Numbered from the stretch's first letter, positions 1 through 9,737 are shown. The stretch: 64,000 nt of DNA from Bacteroidales bacterium (GCA_019416425.1 DXXK01000070.1:12145-76144); one strand, 5' to 3'. The notes: generated by a model from the sequence alone, not told the origin. Translations and numbers: made by a program.

Positions 1-169
1 CCATCAGTGCGTCAGCTGTTACTGTGATACCGTGCGAGCCCGTCACCTGCAACGAGCTTGTAATCGACACGGTCTTGACCGGTATTCCCGCTCTTCTCAG
101 AACATCCACCGGCGTCAGGGCCTCGATTTCCTCGAATCCCTCCGCTAAAAATACATACGCTTCCTTCAT
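1..169 (-). CDS. DJ-1/PfpI family protein (3' end outside window)
   Basis: Reading the minus strand from the ATG at 167-169 gives 56 codons that run off the window edge. The N terminus contains FLAEGFEEIEALTPVD, the signature start of DJ-1/YajL/ThiJ proteins, including the conserved Glu (in GFEEIE) that partners the nucleophilic Cys in this family. The Cys itself lies beyond the edge. Members act as deglycase/chaperone-like stress proteins or amidotransferase-like enzymes; which applies here cannot be told. A good Bacteroidota promoter lies about 120 bp upstream, so the gene has a long leader. Confidence 0.8.
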   Translation of the reverse strand, partial: MKEAYVFLAEGFEEIEALTPVDVLRRAGIPVKTVSITSSLQVTGSHGITVTADALM

Positions 170-288
170 AGCTGCAAATTGTTATGGACCAGGCTTCATG
201 CCTTGGTCGTGTTGATTAATGTTGTACCGGATTAAGGTTCTCCTCCGGTGTGTGTTGTTTGTATTATTTGAGTTAATATTACTGATTC

Positions 289-319
289 CAAAGTTAGCAC
301 TTATTTCCCGAAATACAAA
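289..319 (-). promoter_or_regulatory. Bacteroidota-type promoter for the DJ-1 gene
   Basis: On the minus strand TAACTTTG (289-296) matches the -7 box TAnnTTTG. TTTG (316-319) lies exactly 19 bp upstream as the -33 box. Transcription should begin near 283 and give a leader of roughly 113 nt. The leader contains two short stem-forming segments, GGTC/GACC around 184-205 and CCGG/CCGG around 225-246. Confidence 0.7.
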
Positions 320-355
320 ATATTCTGCATCAATTTTGTATTAATTTTGCAAAAA

Positions 356-1390
356 TCAATCATTTCCGCTCGGAGTAACCAATAATCTGTCGAACTGCTC
401 GCTGGTCCATACGGTCGAGTCAGTCAGAACCAGCATCACAGGCAGCCGCAGGGATTTGTTCAGCTCACGCGCCGTATGGCTGCCGGTGGCCATAAAGGAC
501 GTTGCCAGGGCATCAGCCTCCATACAGGTACGCGCCACGACCGTGGCACTGATCACGTCGGTCCCGGCTGGCCGGCCGGTCTTGGCCGAGATGGTGTGGC
601 CATAGGTCTGTCCGTCGGCACCGGCATGGAAATTACGGTAATTGCCTGACGTAGCCATGCCCATATCGGTGAACTCCACAATACACTCGGGGTCATGGAC
701 AATGGTGTCCTTCTGGAACACTGGACGGTCCACTGCTATCTTCCATTTACCGCCGCTGGGACTGAACCCACTCACAGCGACTTCGCCACCTATCTCCACC
801 AGCCAGTCAGACACGCCATGACGAGTGAACATGGCGCCGATACAGTCGCATCCGTAACCCTTGGCGATGGCCGAGAAATTAAACCTGACCCTGGGGTCAT
901 CCTTGACCAGAGCGTCCCTCCGCAAGCGAGTCTTGTCCAGTCCGACAAACGCCATCAGCGAGTCGATACGCGCTGTGTCGGCCGAGGCTTGATGTCCGGG
1001 TCCGAACCCCCATGCCTTGATCAGAGGCTCCAGTGTCGGATCAAAGGCTCCACCGGTGACTCGATGAATCTTCTGGGATGCTGTGTATACCATCACGAAA
1101 TCATCGTTGACCGGAGTGGTGTCCTGCCGGTTGACCCGGCTTACAAGCGAGTTCTCGTCAAAAACGTTCAGTGAATTGCCGACACGCTCCAGCACTGTCA
1201 GTATCGAATCCTTCAGTTCCTGCTGCCCATTATAGGTGATGTGATACTCGGTGTTCCACACCATACCCTCGGCATGCTGCCAGGACCCGGCATCCGATTT
1301 GTCCTTCTTGCCGCCGCAGCCTGTCATGACAAACATTACTGCCAGTATCGTCATGTTTATGTTTTTTCTTAACATACGCTTCTTGTTCAT
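356..1390 (-). CDS. apbE: FAD:protein FMN transferase, lipoprotein
   Basis: ApbE covalently attaches FMN to Thr/Ser of target flavoproteins such as Nqr/Rnf subunits, on the outer face of the inner membrane. The 344-residue product begins with a lipoprotein signal ending in the lipobox VMTGC. It shows the family blocks GGAFDPTLEPL, FNFSAIAKGYGCD, WLVEIGGEV, the ATSGNYRNF segment and GHTISAKTG near the C terminus. Length is normal for the family. The start lies 2 bp after the stop of the patatin gene, so the two are probably co-transcribed and perhaps translationally coupled. No Nqr or Rnf gene is visible in the window, so its substrates are encoded elsewhere. Confidence 0.93.
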   Translation of the reverse strand: MNKKRMLRKNINMTILAVMFVMTGCGGKKDKSDAGSWQHAEGMVWNTEYHITYNGQQELKDSILTVLERVGNSLNVFDENSLVSRVNRQDTTPVNDDFVMVYTASQKIHRVTGGAFDPTLEPLIKAWGFGPGHQASADTARIDSLMAFVGLDKTRLRRDALVKDDPRVRFNFSAIAKGYGCDCIGAMFTRHGVSDWLVEIGGEVAVSGFSPSGGKWKIAVDRPVFQKDTIVHDPECIVEFTDMGMATSGNYRNFHAGADGQTYGHTISAKTGRPAGTDVISATVVARTCMEADALATSFMATGSHTARELNKSLRLPVMLVLTDSTVWTSEQFDRLLVTPSGND

Positions 1391-1392
1391 GG

Positions 1393-3816
1393 TTAATGAA
1401 TCAGTTTTGGAGCCTGGAAGAATAGTCCGAAATTGATACCGAAGTTCCAGTTGTTCTTGGGCGAGGAAAGATAATTGGCATACACGCTGAGGCTTGCGAA
1501 GGGAAAATTATAGACTGCGGCGACCTCTCCGACAAACTGCACCTTGCGGAACCAGCCGCCATATCTGGCCACCTCCAGTCCCATGTTCTTCAGCTCGCGG
1601 ATCTTGGAATAGGCGTAAAAGTCTCCGCGCAGCTGCAGGTTGCGCAAAGGTGTCCACATTGGGATGAGACCGGCTGCCACATAATTGTCGGAACGGAACT
1701 CTTCGTTGAAGTAGTTCTGTGTGGAAGGTGTGGGACCGAATTCAGTGGAATGCACCAGCGTGGCGGTGTAATTCTGATTCAGGTCACGGTATGTTATCAG
1801 TCCGTTGGCCATTACGCCCAGCTGGATGTTGCGGTCAATTTCAAAGAACTGTTTGTAGTAGACCCACAGTGCACCCCACCATGTATCCTTGAAGCCACCG
1901 GCAACCTTGGACTCTGGACACCACCGCGAAAGCTCGTAGGCGCCACGCAACTCAAAATTCCAATGTATACCGGAACTTGGATAGAGCTTGTCGTTCAGCG
2001 TATTCTTCTCGAATCCGGTACGGAGCACTCCCAGCCGATACTGTAATTTGTCGCGTTTCTTGTCGGCATACGACCCATTGGCATCCGGGAAATAGTGATC
2101 GAACATATACCCCCACGCCAGCGATACCCAGCCCTTGGTCTTTCGGTTAGCCGCCCAGACATAGCTGCCACGCAGGTAATTGACGTCGCCTGTAATGAAC
2201 GCAGGGGAATCCGTCTGGTAGAACAGTACTTCGGAGTCATAGAATTTCTGACGGCTCATGGATCCCTCGAGCTGCACCAGCGACGGGCGCGAGCTGGGGA
2301 AGGCGAAGCGCGCGTCCAGCAGTCCGGCATAGTAGCTCTGTCCGATCCAGCCGTTCAAAGACACGTCCAGCGAGTTCAACCGCATGGAGTGGTATCCGGC
2401 CTTGAGGAAGAGCATGGAATTGGTCGAGGATGAGATCCATCCGCCAACCCCTATACTGGTGGGGCGTTTCGGAGTGGCTTCCAGCATCAGTGTATTGTTA
2501 CCGTCGCGGCCGAATTCCGCCTGCGGCAACAGATTGCTAAGCGTGCCGTCGGTGACGGCTCGATAATAAGAGTTGATTACCTCCGGCATATCTATTCGTT
2601 TGCTGCCGTGTTGACCGCGGAACAGGAAGCGTAGATACCGCGCCTGGTCGCCACCCACACCGGTTACGGCCACAGAGTCGAATTCCAATGCCGGTGTCTT
2701 CAGGGCGTATGCCTCGCGGCGTTTGGTAACCTCCTCCAGACTACGGCGCATAGGCATGCGTTTCTTGATGGAGTCCACCATGTGCAGACCGGTCAGATAG
2801 CCGATATCGTATATCTCCTTGGCCTTGTCGAACTGAAGCACGCCGAAATTCAGCACGGGGACCTGTATCTTGACACCTATCTTCTTCGGGACTCGGTAGT
2901 CATTGTTCTGGATGATCATATCTTCCAGTTGCGAATATAGGTCGCCGCGGATAGGTACGGAATCGCGTCCGGACACCGATACGCCGATTATAAAATCGGG
3001 ATCGAAATCCTTACGCATCACGTTCACCGGGAAATTATCATAGATGCCGCCATCGTACACCAGCACGCCATCTATCTTGATGGGACGGAATACCAGCGGA
3101 AAACTCATGGAGGCGCGCACGGCGTCGCCAAGCGAGCCTTTGGACAGAACGATCTTATGCTTATGGTAGACATCGGACGTGACGCAGCGGAACGGCACGA
3201 ACAAATTGTTGAAGTTCTCGCCGCACTGTTCCGAGTAGGGTCCGTACAGGTTCAGAAACTCGATGTTCATGGGCAGCGGACTGATCAGCGACGTGGGCAG
3301 GATCTGGTTCACCACCTTGTCCTTGCTGTCGAAGTTCAGATTGACCTCCAGCCATTTAGGCGTCGGCGTCGGCTGGATGTAGTAATATATCCTGTCCGAA
3401 GGAATCACGCCGGTACTCCAGTATGAGAAGCCTTTGCTGGTGAACAGCTGCATCATCTGCTCGGGAGTCCATCCGCATGAATAGAGACTTCCTACTATAG
3501 CGCCCATCGACGTGCCGGTAACATAATCGATAGGTATGTCATTATCCTCCAAAGCTTTGATGACGCCTACGTGAGCGATGCCCTTGGCACCGCCGCCGCT
3601 CAGCACCAGACCCACTTTTCCATTAGGATTGCCATGTGCCGAATCCATCTGCACCACATTACGGTGTGTGTGTCGGGACACGCGGGAAACGTCCGACGCG
3701 GTTACGGCAGACAGCAGACTCACGCCCGGCTGTTCGGCCCGGGCCGTGATTGCGGACATTGCGGCGATCATCGCCATTATCAGGATCGCAACCCTGTGGG
3801 GAACCATCTTCTTCAT
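1393..3816 (-). CDS. Patatin-like phospholipase with C-terminal outer-membrane barrel
   Basis: A signal peptide (MKKMVPHRVAIL... to ARA) is followed by a patatin domain: oxyanion-hole glycines GGGAKG near residue 75, nucleophile elbow GTSMG near 103 and the catalytic Asp in YDGGIYDNFP. After about residue 380 comes a POTRA-like segment and then roughly 350 residues rich in alternating aromatic strands, ending in a typical barrel strand (NFGINFGLFFQAP). This is the architecture of PlpD/FplA-type autotransported phospholipases and related Bacteroidota proteins, so surface-exposed or periplasmic lipid hydrolysis is expected. The start at 3816 gives the cleanest signal peptide; a start at 3834 six codons upstream is also open. 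It is followed directly by apbE. Confidence 0.88.
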   Translation of the reverse strand: MKKMVPHRVAILIMAMIAAMSAITARAEQPGVSLLSAVTASDVSRVSRHTHRNVVQMDSAHGNPNGKVGLVLSGGGAKGIAHVGVIKALEDNDIPIDYVTGTSMGAIVGSLYSCGWTPEQMMQLFTSKGFSYWSTGVIPSDRIYYYIQPTPTPKWLEVNLNFDSKDKVVNQILPTSLISPLPMNIEFLNLYGPYSEQCGENFNNLFVPFRCVTSDVYHKHKIVLSKGSLGDAVRASMSFPLVFRPIKIDGVLVYDGGIYDNFPVNVMRKDFDPDFIIGVSVSGRDSVPIRGDLYSQLEDMIIQNNDYRVPKKIGVKIQVPVLNFGVLQFDKAKEIYDIGYLTGLHMVDSIKKRMPMRRSLEEVTKRREAYALKTPALEFDSVAVTGVGGDQARYLRFLFRGQHGSKRIDMPEVINSYYRAVTDGTLSNLLPQAEFGRDGNNTLMLEATPKRPTSIGVGGWISSSTNSMLFLKAGYHSMRLNSLDVSLNGWIGQSYYAGLLDARFAFPSSRPSLVQLEGSMSRQKFYDSEVLFYQTDSPAFITGDVNYLRGSYVWAANRKTKGWVSLAWGYMFDHYFPDANGSYADKKRDKLQYRLGVLRTGFEKNTLNDKLYPSSGIHWNFELRGAYELSRWCPESKVAGGFKDTWWGALWVYYKQFFEIDRNIQLGVMANGLITYRDLNQNYTATLVHSTEFGPTPSTQNYFNEEFRSDNYVAAGLIPMWTPLRNLQLRGDFYAYSKIRELKNMGLEVARYGGWFRKVQFVGEVAAVYNFPFASLSVYANYLSSPKNNWNFGINFGLFFQAPKLIH

Positions 3817-3907
3817 AATGGATTCATTTAGCAATATGGTCGAACCCTATCGGCCCGGCGGCGGCTCCGGAGGAAGCGTCCACGTCTGCCACTATATGTC
3901 CCGAGGC

Positions 3908-5140
3908 CTACTTCATGTAGGAATCCTTGAATCCCAGGAAGTAAAGCACTCCGTCGAGGCCTATGGTCGAGATGCTCTGCGAGGCTTCCCGCTTGACCTT
4001 GGGCTTGGCATGGAACGCTATGCCGAGTCCGGCTTCCGACAGCATAGGCAGGTCGTTGGCGCCGTCACCTACGGCTATGGTCTGAGCGATATCGATGTTT
4101 TCGACCTGGGCAAGAAGCTTCAGCAGCTCGCGCTTGCGTTTACCATCGACTATATCGCCCACATACCGGCCTGTCAGTTTGCCGTCCGGACCGATCTCCA
4201 GTTCATTAGCATAAACGTAATCGAAGCCGAATCGGTTCTTCAAAGCCTGGCCAAAATAGGTGAATCCACCCGACAGGATGGCAGTCTTGTAACCCGACCG
4301 CTTCAATACGGACATCAGCTTCTCCACACCCTCGGTGATTGGGAGCGTATCGGCGATCTCCTTCATCACAGAGACGTCGAGACCTTTCAGAAGTCCTACT
4401 CTGCGTGTGAAACTCTCGCAGAAATCTATCTCGCCCCGCATCGCGCTTTCGGTGATGGCACGAACCTCCTCGCCCACTCCGGCGCGGTCGGCCAGTTCGT
4501 CAATCACCTCGGTGCGGATCAATGTCGAGTCCATATCGAAGCATATCAGGCGCCGGCAGCGGCGATACATGGTGTCTTCCTGTATCGACACGTCGAAATT
4601 CAATGCCGATGTCAGGCTCATTATATCGCTCTGCATCTTGGTCTTGTCGTGCGGATTGCCGCGGACCGAGAACTCGATGCAGGCCTTGGTGGCCATTTCC
4701 TGCCCCTCGTCCAGAGGCATACGGCCCGTCAGTCGCGTGATTGTGTCGATGTTTAGACCCTGCTCGGCGATGATCTTGGAGATTTCCGAGATGTGCAGGG
4801 CCGTGATCTTGCGACCCAGCAGCGTGATGATGTAGCGGTTCTTGCCTTGAGCGCCGACCCATTCCTCGTACTCCTCCTCCGGGATGACGCTGAACTGGAC
4901 CTGCACGTGCATCTCGCTGGTGGTGAACAGCAATTCCTTCAGGATGTCGCCGCTGCGGTTGCTCTCGGTCATGATCAGTATACCCATGGCCAGCGTGTGG
5001 TGGATATCGGCCTGGCCGATGTCGAGGATCGTGGCGCCATGACGCGCCAGAATGCCGGTGAGTTTTGCCGTGATTCCGGTCTTGTCCGGACCGGAGATAT
5101 TTATCAATATCAGCTCACGGAGAGTTGGTATTTCGCTCAT
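3908..5140 (-). CDS. serB: Phosphoserine phosphatase with N-terminal ACT domains
   Basis: This HAD-superfamily enzyme catalyses the last step of serine synthesis, O-phospho-L-serine to L-serine. The 410-residue protein has two ACT-type regulatory domains (about residues 8-80 and 95-175; note NISGPDKTGI and the second ...EISKIIAEQGLNID), then the catalytic domain with FDMDSTLI (nucleophile and acid Asp), the SGGF motif, and GDGANDLPML, which binds Mg. The two-ACT form is usual in Bacteroidota. Its ATG overlaps the stop of the Sel1-repeat gene by 4 bp (ATGA), which indicates coupled translation. Confidence 0.95.
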   Translation of the reverse strand: MSEIPTLRELILINISGPDKTGITAKLTGILARHGATILDIGQADIHHTLAMGILIMTESNRSGDILKELLFTTSEMHVQVQFSVIPEEEYEEWVGAQGKNRYIITLLGRKITALHISEISKIIAEQGLNIDTITRLTGRMPLDEGQEMATKACIEFSVRGNPHDKTKMQSDIMSLTSALNFDVSIQEDTMYRRCRRLICFDMDSTLIRTEVIDELADRAGVGEEVRAITESAMRGEIDFCESFTRRVGLLKGLDVSVMKEIADTLPITEGVEKLMSVLKRSGYKTAILSGGFTYFGQALKNRFGFDYVYANELEIGPDGKLTGRYVGDIVDGKRKRELLKLLAQVENIDIAQTIAVGDGANDLPMLSEAGLGIAFHAKPKVKREASQSISTIGLDGVLYFLGFKDSYMK

Positions 5141-6039
5141 CTTCTTCTTTTTTTACTGGATTTGCTTTGGGACGTTGCGGGCCTGGACTTATGATGTGTT
5201 GTCGTCCTTGCCATTGTGCCTTTGGAAGCACGGTCCGCAGCCATTCTGACTCCCTGCGACCGCAGTTTAGACACTTGAACGTCGGCATCTGCATAATTGT
5301 TCTCGGCAGCCTGCAAGAAATACTTCAGCGCACGCGGCAGATCCTTGGCTACACCTTCGCCGTTGCTCAGCATCATGGCGAACAGGTACGCACCCTCGGC
5401 ATTGCCGCGCTCGGCGGCACGCCAGAAATTCTCGGCGGCGATACGGCTGTCCTGAAGCACACCGTCACCGGCACGGAAGGCTTTGCCCAGGGCCAGCAGC
5501 GCGTCGGCATGTCCGTTACGCGCTGCACGACGGTACCAGTAGGCCGCTTCCTTGGAGTTGCGTGGAATTCCCTTGCCCTCGTCGTAGATACGGCCCAACT
5601 CGAACTGCGACTGCATGTCGCCGTCCACTGCCGCCTCGACTATACGCGCCCGCTCGGGATCATCCATCAGTTTGGTCCGCGGCACGGAGGCTGCCTTTTT
5701 CACCGCGAACGATGTGCCCGCAGCCGTAGTTCCCATCTTCGGAGCGACAGTGGCGGCAGGGGGCGCGGCATTGGCAGCCATCTGCACGTACGGATTGTTC
5801 TCGACGGCCTCGATGCTGTCGCGCTGATGCATGTACTTCAACACCAGCGGGCTCTTGATCTCGATGTCGTCGCCGAAATTATGTGTGGTGTCCTCCGGCT
5901 CGCCCGGGAGCCGGTTCAGCGCGTCCTGCTGCTCCTGCGGATAACGCTCGGGATACAGCGAATTTGTTATGTCTACATACTGGGCCTCGGTTACGGTCGC
6001 GGCCAATATCAATAATGTCGGTAAAACGATTCTTCTCAT
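5137..6039 (-). CDS. Secreted Sel1-repeat (TPR-like) protein
   Basis: From the Met at 6039 the product starts with a signal peptide (MRRIVLPTLLILAATVTEA, then Q). An upstream in-frame Met at 6177 would add about 46 residues without signal character, so 6039 is preferred. After a low-complexity Ala-rich linker come three Sel1 repeats (about residues 170-275; LGRIYDEGKGIPRN, LGKAFRAGDGVLQD, FAMMLSNGEGVAKD). The C terminus is very basic (KSSKKRRR). Sel1 proteins mediate protein-protein contacts, often in envelope or signalling complexes; the partner is unknown. The stop overlaps the serB start. Confidence 0.8.
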   Translation of the reverse strand: MRRIVLPTLLILAATVTEAQYVDITNSLYPERYPQEQQDALNRLPGEPEDTTHNFGDDIEIKSPLVLKYMHQRDSIEAVENNPYVQMAANAAPPAATVAPKMGTTAAGTSFAVKKAASVPRTKLMDDPERARIVEAAVDGDMQSQFELGRIYDEGKGIPRNSKEAAYWYRRAARNGHADALLALGKAFRAGDGVLQDSRIAAENFWRAAERGNAEGAYLFAMMLSNGEGVAKDLPRALKYFLQAAENNYADADVQVSKLRSQGVRMAADRASKGTMARTTTHHKSRPATSQSKSSKKRRR

Positions 6040-6193
6040 CTGTGGTGCAAACAATGGGGCCGTCTCTCCGTACGGCCATGCGCCTCCATGACGGGGCGTC
6101 ATATTCGTAAAGAATACGGCGCTCAATTCATGAGTGCCGTATTCATATTTGGGTCCGGTAGCCTGCGGATTGCCCACGGCTACCTATATCGGT

Positions 6194-8170
6194 TTATTCC
6201 TCAGTCTTTTCCTCGGCAGGTGCCTCCTGTGCGGGAGTCTCGACCTTCTTGGCTACCTCGGGGTTATCCACCATGCGAATCTTGGTCCTGATCTCCTCGA
6301 TCTCATCCTTCAGACGGGCAATCTTGCGCTCCATCTCCTTGACCATCGAGTTGCCTGCGGACGACTTAACGTTGAAGAATCCCATGTTGTTCTCGTATGT
6401 CGACAGCTCGCTCTTGCGTGCCTCCAGCGCACGTACCAGTTTGTCACGCTCGCTGGTGACCTGCTTGCTGTCGCCGCGCATACGGCCCAGACGGTCCTGC
6501 CAGTTGCCCATGCGGCGGTTCGACTCGCGCTCGGTGTATGTGTTGTACAGCTTGTCGCAGATCTCGCGGTACTCCTTGAAGATGGAGTCCTTGTACTTGA
6601 AGGGTACGAAACCAATCTCGTTCCACTTGGCCTGCAGCTCCTTGACCTTGCCGATCACCTCGCGGCGGTCGCCGTCAAGCGGCAGTTCCTTCAGCTCGAC
6701 GATAATGGCTCGCTTGGCCTCCAGGTTGCTGGTCTCGTCCTTGCGGCGCTCGCGGTTCTGGCGCTTGCGCTCGTCGAAGAAGTAGTTGCATGCCGCGGTG
6801 AAGCGGACCCAGATCTCGTCGCTCTGCTTGCGTGGTACGGAACCGATGGTCTTCCACTCGGCCTGGAGCTTCACGATCTCGTCGGTGGGGTTCTTGACCT
6901 CGGGATTATCCTTCAAGGCCTCGGCGCGCTCGCACAGGGCGATCTTCTTGGCCAGGTTCTCGCTGAAGCCCTCGCGCGTGCGGCGGAAGAACTCGGTTTT
7001 GGCCTCGAAGAAGTTATCGCAGGCACGACGGAAACGGGTATAGAGCGCCGTATTGGCCTTCTTGCTTGCATAGCCGTACTCCTTCCACTTCTTCTGAAGC
7101 TCGATGATCTGGTCGGTCATCGTGTTCCACTGCGCGAATGTGGTGTTCTCGGCGGGATTCAGTTCCTCGATCAGCTTGCAGAGCTCCTCCTTGGCTGCTT
7201 CGTTGATCTGCTCCGAGGCCTTGCGCTGCTCGAAGTAGTCCTGATGACGTCGGTTCACGACGGCCGATGCCTCACGGAACTCCTCCCACAGGGACTCGCG
7301 GATATCCTTGGCAACCGGGCCGATGTTGCGCCACTCCTCGTGCAGTCCCTGCAGCGTGCGGAACGCCTGCACTGGGTCGTTGACTTCCGCCAGCTTGCGT
7401 GCCTCCTCCAGAAGGGCACGCTTGGCCTCCAGGTTCTTGCGGAAGTCAAGGTCACGGAGTTCCTTGTTCATCTTCAGATGGTCATAGAACTGCTCGCTGA
7501 CGGTCTGGAAATTCTTCCACAGCTCGGTCTCGGCCGTGGGGGGAACATCCTTTATGGCGCGGAATTCAGTCTGAAGCTGCTGAAAGTCCTGGAATTTCAC
7601 ATTCACTGTATCGATATCGCCGGCGATGGCGTTCATCTTGTCGAGCAGTTCAAGCTTCTTCTCCAGATTTACCTGGCGACGTGCGTCATCGGCGGCGATA
7701 TATGCCTGACGGCGCTCCTTGAACTGCGCGTAAAGCTCGTTGAACTCGTTCTCGACAGGGTCAGGCTGGGCGGCGAAGGCTGCCGGATCGTTGCCTGCGT
7801 CTACGTATGCGTTCAGCTCGGTCAGACGCTCGCGGCTACGGAGGCTGAAGAAGGCTTGCTTCATGGCTGTGACATCACGATGGCTTTCCATCTTGTCGTT
7901 GTCAAGCACCTCGCGGAGCGCTGCTACCAGTTCCTCCTTGCTCATATTGTGGAAATTGTGCTGCGGCTCTTCTCCTTCAGCTTCCTCTGCCGGCTGCTCG
8001 ACAGGCTGAACGGCATCGGTCATTTCCGATATCGTTTCCGCCGGCGATGCCGACTCTACACATTCTTTCACTTCCGGTTCCGCACACTCCTCGGGAGCGG
8101 ACACTGCTTCCTGCGTCGCTGCGGCCGTGCTTACCTCTTCCTGAGGATCCTTCTTTTCGAGTTCGTTCAT
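6194..8170 (-). CDS. DUF349 domain-containing protein
   Basis: The 658-residue acidic protein has repeated units of about 75 residues carrying the DUF349 pattern, with recurring W-ELQ-KWK/EWK-G-VPRK/ASKK and F-FFEAKTEFF elements (for example LQAEWKTIGSVPRK and LQKKWKEYGYASKK). The N terminus (about 90 residues) is Glu/Pro/Ala-rich and probably disordered, and the C-terminal 60 residues look coiled-coil. No signal peptide or membrane segment is visible. DUF349 proteins are widespread in Bacteroidota and Actinobacteria; their biochemical role is not established. A promoter could lie in 8171-8361, but I found no perfect TAnnTTTG there. Confidence 0.85.
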   Translation of the reverse strand: MNELEKKDPQEEVSTAAATQEAVSAPEECAEPEVKECVESASPAETISEMTDAVQPVEQPAEEAEGEEPQHNFHNMSKEELVAALREVLDNDKMESHRDVTAMKQAFFSLRSRERLTELNAYVDAGNDPAAFAAQPDPVENEFNELYAQFKERRQAYIAADDARRQVNLEKKLELLDKMNAIAGDIDTVNVKFQDFQQLQTEFRAIKDVPPTAETELWKNFQTVSEQFYDHLKMNKELRDLDFRKNLEAKRALLEEARKLAEVNDPVQAFRTLQGLHEEWRNIGPVAKDIRESLWEEFREASAVVNRRHQDYFEQRKASEQINEAAKEELCKLIEELNPAENTTFAQWNTMTDQIIELQKKWKEYGYASKKANTALYTRFRRACDNFFEAKTEFFRRTREGFSENLAKKIALCERAEALKDNPEVKNPTDEIVKLQAEWKTIGSVPRKQSDEIWVRFTAACNYFFDERKRQNRERRKDETSNLEAKRAIIVELKELPLDGDRREVIGKVKELQAKWNEIGFVPFKYKDSIFKEYREICDKLYNTYTERESNRRMGNWQDRLGRMRGDSKQVTSERDKLVRALEARKSELSTYENNMGFFNVKSSAGNSMVKEMERKIARLKDEIEEIRTKIRMVDNPEVAKKVETPAQEAPAEEKTEE

Positions 8171-8361
8171 TACTTTTCCGTATTCTGGTATTCACTCCGA
8201 CGCTCCGTCTTCGGCTCTGTTTCTTGGCTATGGCCGCCCACGGAATCGCCTATGCTTGTTTCAAGCCGTAAATTTACACTTTTTATCTTTGATGGCAAAT
8301 TTTTTTTCAAATTTTACGCCAAAGTTTCTAATTTAAGCCTGTTTCTCCTTTAATTCCGCAT

Positions 8362-9204
8362 CTATTTCTCGATAGTAGCCTTGATGATACGCACGTCCTG
8401 CTTGGGACGGTCCATGTCGTCGGTCTCGGCCTTCTGGATCTTCTCCACCGTCTCCATTCCGGAGATAACCTCGCCGAACACCGTGTACTGGCTGTCCAGA
8501 TGCGGCGTGCCGCCCAGGTTGACGTAGTCCTGAACCATCTGCTCGGGCAGTGGTTTGGCCGGAATCTGCTTCTCGACAGTATCGATCAGCTCCATGCGCA
8601 GCTTCTCCACGCCCTCGCGGTCGTTGCGGTCGTACATGGCACGGATAGAATCCACATGCTGGCGCGACAGCTCATTGAACAGTTTCTGACGCTCGCCCAT
8701 CACAGCCTGGCCTGCCATCTGTTCCATCTGCGACTGGGTGGCCTTGCGGCCGGTCACTATGTAGAACTGACTGCTGCTGCTCCGGCGCTCGGGATTCACA
8801 TTGTCGCCGGTACGCGCCGCGGCAATGGCTCCGTATTTATGATAATGCTTGGGATAGACTATCTCGGCCGGCAACGTGTAGCCGGGGTCGCTGGCGCCGA
8901 GACGATCGCCAGGCTTGGCGTTCTTGGAGTTGGGATCACCGGTCTGTACCATGAATCCGTCGATGACGCGGTGGAACAGCACCCCGTCGTAGAATCCCTC
9001 CTTGACCAGTTTCACGAAATTGTCGCGATGCTGCGGAGTATCGTCGTACAATTTTATCCTGATCGGACCTGCTGTAGTCTCGAGGTCCACTATTGTCTCC
9101 TTGACTTCCGGTCGCGTTTTCTGATCTGTCTTCATCTTCACGTTCTGTGCACATGCGCCTAACAGTACAAATACCGCCAGCGCTATCATGATTTTACATC
9201 GCAT
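8362..9204 (-). CDS. Cyclophilin-type peptidyl-prolyl isomerase, lipoprotein
   Basis: The signal sequence ends in the lipobox LLGAC at about residue 18, so the protein should be membrane-anchored. The cyclophilin fold is shown by GPIRIKLYDDTP, FHRVIDGFMVQTGDP (with the catalytic Arg), NPERRSSSSQFYI and YTVFGEVISGMETV. A Glu/Arg-rich insertion of about 85 residues between SQFYI and YTVFGEV enlarges the domain to 280 residues. It likely folds exported proteins. The ATG overlaps the end of the preceding gene by 11 bp. A later Met at 9189 is possible but would remove the positively charged n-region. Confidence 0.9.
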   Translation of the reverse strand: MRCKIMIALAVFVLLGACAQNVKMKTDQKTRPEVKETIVDLETTAGPIRIKLYDDTPQHRDNFVKLVKEGFYDGVLFHRVIDGFMVQTGDPNSKNAKPGDRLGASDPGYTLPAEIVYPKHYHKYGAIAAARTGDNVNPERRSSSSQFYIVTGRKATQSQMEQMAGQAVMGERQKLFNELSRQHVDSIRAMYDRNDREGVEKLRMELIDTVEKQIPAKPLPEQMVQDYVNLGGTPHLDSQYTVFGEVISGMETVEKIQKAETDDMDRPKQDVRIIKATIEK

Positions 9205-9568
9205 CGTCCTCGGGGTGTATGCGTCGGTAGATCCGACGGAAATTATTGTCTGTCTGCTTCAGTTCCTCGAACCGGTCCTCGTAGTCCGCCCCCCAGATGG
9301 CCTCGAGAAGCGATCCGATATAGCGGCGCTCACGGTCGCGCTCGATCGCACCCTCGATCAGGGGTGTCAGCCATTTCTGGTACCGTTCCCTGTCCACTGC
9401 CGCCAGAAAACGCGCAGTGCTTGCCAGGAACTGTCCTGAACTGTCCACATCCCGGAGTTTCATCACTATCTCGTCTGGACTCTCGGGCAACGTTTCGACA
9501 TTGTCCACTATGTACTCGTAAAGTTCCATCCCCTTGTTCTCGGGGGATTCGTTCTTATCTTGTGCCAT
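9194..9568 (-). CDS. Conserved hypothetical small protein
   Basis: A 124-residue soluble protein of mixed charge, with no signal peptide or membrane segment. The sequence is helical in character (WLTPLIEGAIERDRERRYI, LLEAIWGADYEDRF) and ends EDDAM. I do not recognise the family. Coding status is supported by its codon pattern, the 11-bp overlap with the cyclophilin gene and a TATTTTTG -7-like box at 9627-9634 about 60 bp upstream. It is probably translated with the isomerase. Confidence 0.7.
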   Translation of the reverse strand: MAQDKNESPENKGMELYEYIVDNVETLPESPDEIVMKLRDVDSSGQFLASTARFLAAVDRERYQKWLTPLIEGAIERDRERRYIGSLLEAIWGADYEDRFEELKQTDNNFRRIYRRIHPEDDAM

Positions 9569-9737
9569 ATTGTTTTAATGTTGTCTGTTCGGAATAAAAT
9601 ACGTCCGAAACTGCACTTTCCAATTGCAAAAATACCTAAATATTTATAATTTTGGGTGATTTTTTCAATTATTTTTCAAAACCCGACATGGATTCCGGGC
9701 CGTTATCAGCCTTTATTCCATTTATATACTGACAGTT

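Noticed and set aside
24..215. Plus-strand open frame of 63 codons at the left edge
   Set aside because: It is the antisense shadow of the DJ-1 family gene and its leader.
170..260. Possible TPP riboswitch in the DJ-1 leader
   Set aside because: Only a weak partial likeness (GAACCTTAATCCGG) to the TPP core; the CTGAGA and closing stem elements are missing.
3578..4756. Long plus-strand open frame opposite serB and the patatin gene
   Set aside because: High GC makes long antisense frames; the minus-strand product has full serB motifs.
6134..8353. 739-codon plus-strand open frame
   Set aside because: Leu-rich mirror of the DUF349 repeats on the other strand; no family pattern of its own.
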